The notes below the pieces were generated by a model. It saw only the letters and a list, made by a program, of their open reading frames with translations. It ran no database searches and was not told the origin of the DNA. A stretch of 15,226 bases of DNA. Origin: an uncultured Alistipes sp. (GTDB lineage: Bacteria; Bacteroidota; Bacteroidia; Bacteroidales; Rikenellaceae). The translations under genes were made by a program, and so were the position numbers. Positions within the stretch are counted from its first letter, which is position 1, and the number at the start of each line of letters is the position of its first letter. Location of the stretch: the NCBI GenBank assembly GCA_900769745.1, contig CAAGHX010000167.1, positions 1-15,226 on the forward strand. The letters run 5' to 3'. Below, one piece after another: positions 6,566-13,281 of this stretch.

Positions 6566-6668
6566 ATAATTTCGGATTGTTGAGCTATTTTGAAGCTGCT
6601 CGCAGGGGCTGAAACCGCAGCATACTGAAACGTATGTGAGGATTTTACAACAAAGCAAAATGCCAAAA
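6566..6668 (+). repeat. Long hairpin repeat, copy E3 (left half of a 137-bp direct repeat)
   Basis: Positions 6566-6645 match 6703-6782 with only two substitutions (GA versus AG near 6582), at a constant 137-bp offset. Weaker identity continues to ATGCCAAAA at 6660-6668. The core at 6616-6640 reads CGCAGCATAC, TGAAA, CGTATGTGAG. ATTTTG on the left pairs with CAAAAT on the right, but the outermost arm pairing seen in copy E4 is mostly lost, so this copy folds less completely. Confidence 0.8.
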
Positions 6669-6701
6669 TTCCCGCTAGCACAACCGCCCATCGCTCCGAT
6701 A

Positions 6702-6826
6702 GATAATTTCGGATTGTTAGGCTATTTTGAAGCTGCTCGCAGGGGCTGAAACCGCAGCATACTGAAACGTATGTGAGGATTTCAGCCACAAGACAGATGC
6801 CAAAAGAGCCAACAAGCCAAATTATC
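6702..6826 (+). repeat. Long imperfect-hairpin repeat, copy E4
   Basis: The core at 6753-6777 is flanked by a near-continuous stem. Outer arm 6702-6729 (GATAATTT, CGGA, TTGTT, A, GGCT, A, TTTTG) pairs with 6801-6826 (CAAAA, G, AGCC, AACAA, GCC, AAATTATC). The inner stem GGCTGAAA-CC pairs with GGATTTCAGCC (6777-6787). The right arm ends one base before the glycosidase stop codon (6828-6830). It is the right half of the 137-bp direct repeat. Confidence 0.85.
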
Positions 6827-6827
6827 C

Positions 6828-8480
6828 CTATCTCTGGAAGAGAGCTTTGTACTTGTGAATAAAATACACCGGTGTACAGCTCCACGCATGACAGTAACTG
6901 TTCATTGGGTGGAACTTATAAGGAGATTTGTAGTCATCGTTAGGATCGTAAACCTCCCAGAAGGTGTCGGCACCCTTGTTAACCATATCGCCCCAGTAGG
7001 TGATAAGCATCTCGCGGGCACGCTCCTCCATACCGCACTGAATCATAGCCTCGATAAGGTAGTGGTAGGCATAAGGCGAGCCGATATAGCAAGCTGTATC
7101 GTCAGCAAGCACATACTCCAAAGCCTTCACAGCCTCCTTCTTGTCGAGTGTACCTGAGAGAATCATCCACACCTGCGAGAGGTATGAAATCTGCGCATCG
7201 GGACCCGACTTCATCACACCCAGCTTCTTGTCGTAGAATGTCTCTCGCGAAGCCTTGCGCATATCCTTCAACAACTTTGGCCAGTCAGCCACCTCGGCCT
7301 CGCGGCCAAGCAGCTTCGCCAGCTCATAGCACTGCTCGATGGCGAATGTCATAAGACCCTGCATAGGCACGTGGCGGTTGAGCTCGTCCTTCCAGTCGAA
7401 TACCAACCAATACTGTGGCTGCTTCTCCACATCGAAGATATTATCTTTAAGGTAGCTTCTTGCGAAATCCACCTGGTGCTTCACCACAGGCCACAACTCA
7501 TCGGCAGTCTCCTTGTCGCCAGTCTCCTTGAAATACTCATAGAGTGCCACGCCATAGAGCAGGCTATAATCCATCACGTGAAGACCCATATCGGGACGTT
7601 CTGGGAGGTGCTCATAAACGGTGCCACGCAAGAAGCCATTATCGGGAGTCATTCCAGCCAACAGATAGAGGCAACGACGTGTAAGGGTGTGATTCTTATA
7701 TGAGTAGGCATTAGCCAACGCCTCCAAATAGAGATCGCCAACCCACAAACGCTGGTCACGCTTTGGACCATCCTCATATACTGTCTGCATACACTCGGCC
7801 AGAGTCTTTAGACCGATATCGTTAATCTTCTTGATGATGGGAGCAGTACCCTCGGCCAGCTCGGGAGCTGTACCTGTTGCTGATGTCTGAGCCTGGAAAT
7901 TGAAATCGGCAAAGACAAAGTCGTAGTACGACTCGGCCAAAAGCTCAATCTTCACATAGCGGCAAGCCAATCGGCGCTCCACCTTCACCTCGGCAGGCAT
8001 ACGCATAACGGTAATAATCTCGTCCTGCAACCACGCACGGCTCAAGCTGCCCACTGGCAGTGGGTCGAATGGAGTGTTAAGCTCGCCTGGCACCTCGGCA
8101 AAGGTGAGTTTGAAACGCACCGGTGCATCGGTTGGCATATTCATATCGAACAGCTTGAACGAGAAGTAACCAGTATAGTGGTCGCCCAAGTCGAGGATAA
8201 CCTCCTTGCGAGGCTTGAACGACTCCTTATACAACACCTCAACTGGCTCGCCCGTAGGCTCCATACGCCATCCCTGGAAAGCACTCTTATCGGCCACTGA
8301 ACGCACGATAGCCACAGGCTTGATGTCCTGCTTTGCGAGTTCGGGGATGCACTCTGTAGATTTCTTCAGCCAGCCATCACGCTTATCGGCCCAGCTCAAC
8401 ACTGCATCCTGAGCCATCAACTGGGTTGCAGCCAGCAGGGCCACAACCATAAATAGAGGTTTAAGTAGTCTTCTTGTCAT
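6828..8480 (-). CDS. Secreted alpha-L-rhamnosidase-like (GH78-type six-hairpin) glycosidase
   Basis: A 550-aa exported protein with signal peptide 1-24 (MTRRLLKPLFMVVALLAATQ, then LMAQ). Residues about 70-195 form a beta-rich jelly-roll-like region (VILDLGDHYTGYFSFKLF). Residues about 215-550 form an alpha/alpha six-hairpin barrel with EDGPKRDQRLWVGD at 236-249, the place of the GH78 acidic motif, and WLVFDWKDELNRHVPMQG and DNGFLRGTVYEHLP downstream. Compared with the commoner RDERxGWxGD form, it has Gln243 and lacks one residue, so catalytic identity and substrate are uncertain. It is shorter than most GH78 enzymes (about 700-1000 aa), lacking extra N-terminal modules. It likely trims rhamnose-like sugars from plant or host glycans, but no SusC/SusD pair is present. 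Its ATG lies one base after the DUF4435 stop, implying translational coupling. Confidence 0.75.
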   Translation of the reverse strand: MTRRLLKPLFMVVALLAATQLMAQDAVLSWADKRDGWLKKSTECIPELAKQDIKPVAIVRSVADKSAFQGWRMEPTGEPVEVLYKESFKPRKEVILDLGDHYTGYFSFKLFDMNMPTDAPVRFKLTFAEVPGELNTPFDPLPVGSLSRAWLQDEIITVMRMPAEVKVERRLACRYVKIELLAESYYDFVFADFNFQAQTSATGTAPELAEGTAPIIKKINDIGLKTLAECMQTVYEDGPKRDQRLWVGDLYLEALANAYSYKNHTLTRRCLYLLAGMTPDNGFLRGTVYEHLPERPDMGLHVMDYSLLYGVALYEYFKETGDKETADELWPVVKHQVDFARSYLKDNIFDVEKQPQYWLVFDWKDELNRHVPMQGLMTFAIEQCYELAKLLGREAEVADWPKLLKDMRKASRETFYDKKLGVMKSGPDAQISYLSQVWMILSGTLDKKEAVKALEYVLADDTACYIGSPYAYHYLIEAMIQCGMEERAREMLITYWGDMVNKGADTFWEVYDPNDDYKSPYKFHPMNSYCHAWSCTPVYFIHKYKALFQR

Positions 8481-8481
8481 A

Positions 8482-9567
8482 TTACTTTTTGTTTGAATTA
8501 TCGTTTTCGGGGGTTATGATTCTTATCGAATCGCGTCGCTTCTGCATATTCGATATGGTCTTATTGAGGTAGGCCTCGATGTCGGCCTTCAGGAGCGTGT
8601 AAAGCGGACACGAGGTGTAATTCTCGTTGTCGAGTAGCACATCGCGTATCGAACGCAGTGTGTTGACATAGTTGCTCATCTCGTTTTTGAGAGGCAGGCC
8701 CGTTTTGCTCGATGAGTTGATTTTGGCAATCGACATCGTGCGCAGCTTGTCGCACACCGAGTTGAGCATCACCATCACCACATTATCCATCAGCGTATGG
8801 CCGTGCATATAGAGGTAGGTGTTCTCGGGGGTCACGCCCTTCTGTTTCAGCTCCTCGGCAAAGGCGTTCAGGCCCTTGGCAATATCGGGATAATCCCTCT
8901 CAAGACGCACCAGGCGGCGGGCGATATTACGCTCAAGCCACGCCAGGGTGCCGGCTCCGTTGTTCTCAACCTCGAGGTAACCCAATCGTACGGCATTCTT
9001 GAAATCGACAAGTGGCAACGCCGACAGGCAGGATTGCTGCGCCGAATAAGAATACCAGAGAAACATCGGATAGATTATGCGCGAATAGTTGGCCATAAAC
9101 TCCACAAAGTCGAATATCTTGCAATCGTTCTTGGTGGCCTTCACACAGACATTATGGAGCGAGGGGGCATAGCAGAGGTAGTTCTCGGTGGCGTAGGTAT
9201 AGGTGTGGAACATATACTCCGCATTGTTGATTATCTCCGACTGCTCGGTCTTATCGCCGAAGAGGTAGTCGAAGTCGGAGTCGACACAGAGCAACAAATC
9301 CTCGCCCGACTGAGGAATCATCGACATGAGCACCTTTTTGCCCTTAGGCAAATCCTCGCGGTTGGGCACCGATATCTCGAAACGCAGAAACGGATTGTCG
9401 AAATGGTCGAAAATAGCACGCCAGAAGGCCACATCTTCGTAACCCTCGACAAAGACCTGCACCACTCTGCGGCCATCGTCTAACGACTGAGGCATCGACA
9501 TCTGGCAATCGCAACGATGACGCTGCTGGGTCTCAAATTTCAATTTTTCGACTGTTGCTCGTTTCAT
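8482..9567 (-). CDS. DUF4435 (TOPRIM-type) protein
   Basis: A 361-aa protein from the ATG at 9567. VVQVFVEGYEDVAFWRAIF (35-53) followed by LLLCVDSDFDYLFG (91-104) is the DUF4435 signature and matches a TOPRIM metal site: Glu41 and the acidic cluster Asp96/Asp98/Asp100. Later segments, including TYATENYLCYAPSLHNVC and NTYLYMHGHTLMDNVV, also fit the family. DUF4435 includes AriB, the nuclease effector of the PARIS anti-phage system, and Bacteroidetes carry solo versions of unknown function. No AriA-type ATPase adjoins it. The frame is open upstream to 9744, but that extension runs through the promoter region and into the SUI1 gene region, so 9567 is preferred; an ATG 22 codons further in is also possible. 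It is divergent from SUI1 and one base from the glycosidase gene. Confidence 0.8.
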   Translation of the reverse strand: MKRATVEKLKFETQQRHRCDCQMSMPQSLDDGRRVVQVFVEGYEDVAFWRAIFDHFDNPFLRFEISVPNREDLPKGKKVLMSMIPQSGEDLLLCVDSDFDYLFGDKTEQSEIINNAEYMFHTYTYATENYLCYAPSLHNVCVKATKNDCKIFDFVEFMANYSRIIYPMFLWYSYSAQQSCLSALPLVDFKNAVRLGYLEVENNGAGTLAWLERNIARRLVRLERDYPDIAKGLNAFAEELKQKGVTPENTYLYMHGHTLMDNVVMVMLNSVCDKLRTMSIAKINSSSKTGLPLKNEMSNYVNTLRSIRDVLLDNENYTSCPLYTLLKADIEAYLNKTISNMQKRRDSIRIITPENDNSNKK

Positions 9568-9576
9568 AATTTGTTG

Positions 9577-9608
9577 TAAATATAATAAAATAGTAAATTT
9601 GCACCAAA
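9577..9608 (-). promoter_or_regulatory. Candidate promoter of the DUF4435 gene, giving a very short leader
   Basis: On the minus strand TTTG (9608-9605) is followed after exactly 20 bp by TATATTTA (9584-9577). This matches the Bacteroidetes TTTG - 19-21 bp - TAnnTTTG layout with one mismatch. The transcript would start only a few bases before the ATG at 9567, so the mRNA may be almost leaderless. Confidence 0.5.
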
Positions 9609-9669
9609 CATTAACCAACGTTTTGTGGCGCAGAGTGAAAAATCTCTCAATTTTAGGCCATTTTGACCC

Positions 9670-9677
9670 GAACTTTG
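9670..9677 (+). promoter_or_regulatory. Candidate -7 element of the SUI1 gene
   Basis: GAACTTTG followed by CACC matches TAnnTTTG except the first base and would give a leader of about 30 nt to the ATG at 9716. An exact match, TAAATTTG (9594-9601), lies further upstream and would give a leader of about 110 nt. Neither has a clear -33 partner. Confidence 0.4.
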
Positions 9678-9715
9678 CACCATCGAAACTTAAGCAACAA
9701 AACTTAAAACCTAAT

Positions 9716-10057
9716 ATGAGCGATTGGAAACAGCGTCTGGGCATGGTCTATTCGACCAATCCCGATTTTCAGTATACAACCGACGAGCCTGAGCAGGCCG
9801 AAACTCTACCTCCCGCACAGCAGAATCTGCGCGTGTGGCTCGACCGCAAGCAGCGCGGAGGCAAGCAGGTTACCTTGGTAAAGGGTTTTGTGGGCAGCGA
9901 GGAGGACCTTGCGGAGCTTGGTCGTATGCTCAAGAGCCGTTGTGGCGTGGGTGGCTCGGCCAAAGATGGCGAGATTATCATTCAGGGCGACCACCGTGAC
10001 CGTGTGGTTGAGCTTCTTTCGGCCGCTGGCTACAAGTGCAAAAAGGCCGGCAGCTAA
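9716..10057 (+). CDS. SUI1/eIF1-like translation initiation factor (YciH family)
   Basis: A 113-aa protein. Residues 1-30 are a variable lead-in; residues about 38-110 form the SUI1 domain, with RVWLDRKQRGGKQVTLVKGFVG (the basic R-x-x-R-x-G-G-K-x-V-T motif), then LAELGRMLKSRCGVGGSAKDGEIIIQGDHRDRVVELLSAAGYKCKK, which is the hallmark G-x-GGS-x-KDGEI-x-IQGDH-x-x-x-V segment. Bacterial members resemble eukaryotic eIF1 and are thought to affect start-site fidelity, but they are not essential in E. coli. I chose the ATG at 9716 (MSDWKQRLG) over the in-frame ATG at 9599, whose 39-residue lead lies in the promoter region. It is 24 bp before the next gene, so the two are likely co-transcribed. Confidence 0.92.
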   Translation: MSDWKQRLGMVYSTNPDFQYTTDEPEQAETLPPAQQNLRVWLDRKQRGGKQVTLVKGFVGSEEDLAELGRMLKSRCGVGGSAKDGEIIIQGDHRDRVVELLSAAGYKCKKAGS

Positions 10058-10081
10058 TATCCAATTAACCCCTCCCTTGCG

Positions 10082-13069
10082 ATGCTTAAACGACTCCTTA
10101 CATATCTCTGCGTGATGCTTGCTGCACTATTTGTAGCGCAACGAGCCGAGGCTCAGTATTACAGCTGGGGAGCCGATCCTGTGCACTTTAAGTGGAACAT
10201 CGCCAAGACCGACAATGTGAAGGTGGTCTATCCTCGCCACGTAGAGCAGATAGGGCTCTCTACACTCTACTATGCCGACAAGCTAAGCCCCTACATATCA
10301 TACGGTTTCAAGCTGCCTCAATTGAAGCTGCCGTTCGTTGTTCACCCCGAGAATATGCGCTCCAACGGACTTGTTATGTGGCTGCCAAAACGCATCGAGT
10401 TCCTCTCGTCGCCATCCATCGACGGCTATTCGATGCCTTGGATTAAGCAGCTCGTGGCTCACGAGTATCGCCATGCTGCACAGTACAACAACCTCAACGT
10501 AGGCTTTGTTAAGTTCCTGAGCTATCTGTTGGGCCAGCAGAGTTCGACCATCGGCCTGATATATATGCCGCAGTGGATGATGGAGGGCGATGCCACACAG
10601 TTCGAGACCGAGGCTTCGTCGTTTGGTCGTGGTAAGCAACCACGTTTCACGCTGGAGTTTCGTGCTATGAGTGACATTGTGAGCCGTTATCCAAATATGG
10701 ATAAATACTTCTGCGGCTCCTACCGCAACTATATCCCCGACCACTACCAGCTCGGCTACCAGATGGTAGTTCACGGCAACGAACTCACGGGCCGAGTGAT
10801 GGCCAACGATATGGCCGCTTATGGACCTCGCCACCCCTGGACCATTGTATCTGAGGCTTGGCGAATGAAGGCGCTATTTGGCTTTAGCACCCACCAGCTC
10901 TTCGAATCGACATTCAACGCCCTATCTAAGCATTGGGCATCGCTCCCGAAGATGGAGAACAGCAGCACAATGTTGCCAGCTCCCCCAACCGAGAGCTACA
11001 CCACATATAGCCACCCTGTAAGCATCTCGCCCAACGAGATTCTGCTCACAAAGAGCGACCTGGCGAAGCCATCACGCTTTGTAATGCTCGACCCCACAAC
11101 GGGCGAGGAGCGACGCCTGGCCTACACCGGCTCAATATCTACACGCCCAGCCTACGACAGTTCGGCTGGCAAGCTCTACTGGACCGAGTATCGCCGCAGC
11201 ACCCTCTTCCAGCAGAAGGTGACATCGTCGCTCTGCTACATGGAGCTCGACAAGGCCCGTCCTCGCACAGCAAAATCGAGAAAACAGAACATACTCTACC
11301 CCACCCCCGACGAGCTTGGCGGCTTGGCTTGGGTGCAATACTCACCCAAGGGCATCTACTCGCTGCACCATCGTGACAGCAAGGGCATAGAGCGCACCCT
11401 CTCGCTCCCATTCGGACAGGAGGTACACTCGCTGGCGTGGGACAACAAGAGCGAGCGATTCTACTGCATCATCACAGGCGACGAAGGTATGTGGATTGCC
11501 CGCAACAGCAAGCCTAGTGACATAACATCGCCTCTGGAGCAGGTTACTCGCCCCGCATACATCACCCTCAGCGACCTCAGGGCCGCCGATGGCAAGCTCT
11601 ACTACGGCTCCATAGCTTCGGGTCGTGACGAGGTACACTGCTTCGACATCGAGAGCGGCAAGGAGTATCAGTTCTCGCAATCGACCTACGGCTCGTTCTC
11701 GCCTGTAGCGACAAAAGATGGCCAGGTGGTGATGACAACCTACGACTCGATGGGTTACCACCCCTCAATCCAGCCAGCCGACCGCACAATCCGCGAGGTG
11801 GAGTACTCAAAGTTGCCAAGCGATATACTTTTGCCCAAACGTCAGGGTTGGAATCTCATAAACCTCGACACTATCCCATTGGCTAAAATTGACACCACGC
11901 AGGCCAATCTGCCTCGTCGCGAAAAGCGCTACCACAAGGGGCTGCATCAGTTCAACTTCCACAGCTGGGCCCCGCTCTCGTATGACCCATTTGCGCTGAG
12001 CGAGGAGGGCTCGATTGTGATGAACGCGGGAGCTACGCTGATGACGCAAAACATACTCTCGTCGTTGCAGGGATTTGTGACCTATGGCTATGGCCGCAAG
12101 GAGGGACATATGGTAAAGACCTCGCTCCGTTACTACGGTTTGGGCCCCACCATCAGCCTCAATGCCACCTATGGTGGTAGCCAGAACATCTACCCAATCT
12201 ATGTCTATAACCCCGAGAAACACTCGATAGAGTTCCCAATACCGCCCACACGCAACAAGTACTACTCGGTAGGACTGGATGTAACCTTCCCGCTGCTCTT
12301 CCAGCGTGGTTACCACACTCGTTACCTGATTCTGGATGTGGAGGGTAACTACTCAAACGGCCTGGTTGCCAACACGGGACGACTCACATTTGACGATAGC
12401 ATCAGCAATGTAGCCACCATCGGCTACAAGGAGGGACTCTACCTCACATCGTTCGCTTTGGGCTTCCAGGATATGGTGAGCCGCTCGCATCGTGACTTCG
12501 CCCCACCTTGGGGAGTGGTCGCTACGGCCAACTATGCCATCAACCCAGCCGACGGCAGCTTCAGCGATTTGGTGGCTCTATATGCCAAATTCTACACCCC
12601 TGGATTTTTTGCCCACAACAGTCTCAGCCTCGCGCTGGCCTACCAAACCTCGATAGGCGGATTCCAGAGCCAAGATGCGCTCTCGGCTCTCACCTTCAAG
12701 TCGTCGAATCTGCTGCTCAGAGGCTTCGACTCGTCGCAAATCGAGAACAACAACTATATGGCGGCATCGCTCAACTACCAGTTCCCCATCTGCTACCCCG
12801 ATGGCGGAATACAGGGCATATTCTTCCTGAAGCGAATCCGTATGAACCTCGGCTTCGACATTGCGCAGTATCGTGGCACGGTGGTTGACCGTCTAAACGA
12901 CAGAATCTATCGCGACTGGCACCGCCTGAATTCGTGGGGTGGCGACCTGATTTTCGATGTCAACTTCCTGAGTCAGCCCGCAGCCGCCACCACAGCCGTC
13001 AAGCTCTCATTCTACCGACCCAGCGAGGGTGGTTTCTATTTCGCCGCCGGCATCGAGTTGCCATTCTAA
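10082..13069 (+). CDS. Exported HExxH peptidase-like / beta-propeller / outer-membrane barrel fusion protein
   Basis: A 995-aa protein with a signal peptide (1-24, ending AQRAEA, then QYYSWG). Residues about 25-290 look like a gluzincin-type zinc metallopeptidase: VAHEYRHAAQY gives HExxH at H127-E128-H131, and MPQWMMEGDATQFET places a likely third ligand at E168, as in peptidase-MA-like domains. Residues about 300-600 contain repeated beta-strand units such as GKLYWTEYRRS and GKLYYGSIASGRDEVHCFD, consistent with a TolB-like propeller. From about 630 to the end, alternating amphipathic strands (GFVTYGYGRKEG, TSLRYYGLGP, SLNYQFPICYPDGG) end in FYFAAGIELPF, with the terminal aromatic typical of outer-membrane barrels. 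It is predicted to sit in the outer membrane with the peptidase and propeller in the periplasm or at the surface. Its substrate is unknown. It follows SUI1 by 24 bp. Confidence 0.75.
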   Translation: MLKRLLTYLCVMLAALFVAQRAEAQYYSWGADPVHFKWNIAKTDNVKVVYPRHVEQIGLSTLYYADKLSPYISYGFKLPQLKLPFVVHPENMRSNGLVMWLPKRIEFLSSPSIDGYSMPWIKQLVAHEYRHAAQYNNLNVGFVKFLSYLLGQQSSTIGLIYMPQWMMEGDATQFETEASSFGRGKQPRFTLEFRAMSDIVSRYPNMDKYFCGSYRNYIPDHYQLGYQMVVHGNELTGRVMANDMAAYGPRHPWTIVSEAWRMKALFGFSTHQLFESTFNALSKHWASLPKMENSSTMLPAPPTESYTTYSHPVSISPNEILLTKSDLAKPSRFVMLDPTTGEERRLAYTGSISTRPAYDSSAGKLYWTEYRRSTLFQQKVTSSLCYMELDKARPRTAKSRKQNILYPTPDELGGLAWVQYSPKGIYSLHHRDSKGIERTLSLPFGQEVHSLAWDNKSERFYCIITGDEGMWIARNSKPSDITSPLEQVTRPAYITLSDLRAADGKLYYGSIASGRDEVHCFDIESGKEYQFSQSTYGSFSPVATKDGQVVMTTYDSMGYHPSIQPADRTIREVEYSKLPSDILLPKRQGWNLINLDTIPLAKIDTTQANLPRREKRYHKGLHQFNFHSWAPLSYDPFALSEEGSIVMNAGATLMTQNILSSLQGFVTYGYGRKEGHMVKTSLRYYGLGPTISLNATYGGSQNIYPIYVYNPEKHSIEFPIPPTRNKYYSVGLDVTFPLLFQRGYHTRYLILDVEGNYSNGLVANTGRLTFDDSISNVATIGYKEGLYLTSFALGFQDMVSRSHRDFAPPWGVVATANYAINPADGSFSDLVALYAKFYTPGFFAHNSLSLALAYQTSIGGFQSQDALSALTFKSSNLLLRGFDSSQIENNNYMAASLNYQFPICYPDGGIQGIFFLKRIRMNLGFDIAQYRGTVVDRLNDRIYRDWHRLNSWGGDLIFDVNFLSQPAAATTAVKLSFYRPSEGGFYFAAGIELPF

Positions 13070-13206
13070 GGGCTGAAATCAAAATCACAAATCGACCATT
13101 TTTTCGTTATTTGAGGGCGTTGCACGAGAAATATTTGTGCAAAAACGCCCCATTTGGCCATTTATAGCGCTTCCAAGCAAAACAAACTTACGGCAAAGGC
13201 AAAATA

Positions 13207-13234
13207 ATTTTGAATTTTGAATTCTGAATTTTGA
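13207..13234 (+). repeat. Four tandem 7-bp units (ATTTTGA) next to a promoter
   Basis: Units lie at 13207-13213, 13214-13220, 13221-13227 (ATTCTGA, one change) and 13228-13234. Each intact unit carries a TTTG that could serve as a -33 element. The repeat ends 9 bp before the -7 element of the PBP gene. Confidence 0.8.
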
Positions 13235-13243
13235 ATTATTCAC

Positions 13244-13251
13244 TACCTTTG
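13244..13251 (+). promoter_or_regulatory. -7 element of the PBP gene
   Basis: TACCTTTG fits TAnnTTTG exactly and would start transcription near 13256-13260, giving a leader of about 25 nt before the ATG at 13282. The -33 TTTG would fall within the heptamer repeat: the unit at about the right distance carries TCTG at 17 bp, and intact TTTGs lie at 10 and 24 bp. Confidence 0.55.
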
Positions 13252-13281
13252 TACGTTGGATTAAAGCGCAAATTCAAGAGT

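Larger units (their letters stand above)
13070..13281. other. Spacer with a hairpin, upstream of the PBP gene
   Basis: No gene is seen here. GGGCGTT and GCAC (13115-13124) pair with GTGC and AACGCCC (13137-13150) to form a hairpin over 13115-13150. It lacks a T-run on the plus side, so terminator function is doubtful. A heptamer tandem repeat and a -7 element follow. Confidence 0.5.

Noticed and set aside
6547..6885. 112-aa minus-strand open frame over the hairpin repeats
   Set aside because: Its two similar halves are just the translation of the 137-bp direct repeat, and it overlaps the end of the glycosidase gene.
8482..9567. A complete PARIS anti-phage system
   Set aside because: No AriA-type AAA ATPase gene is on either side of the DUF4435 gene; only the effector-family domain is present.
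13071..13080. GGCTGAAATC after the 995-aa gene, matching the inner stem of copy E4
   Set aside because: Only ten bases match and neither the core nor a pairing arm is present, so it is probably chance.
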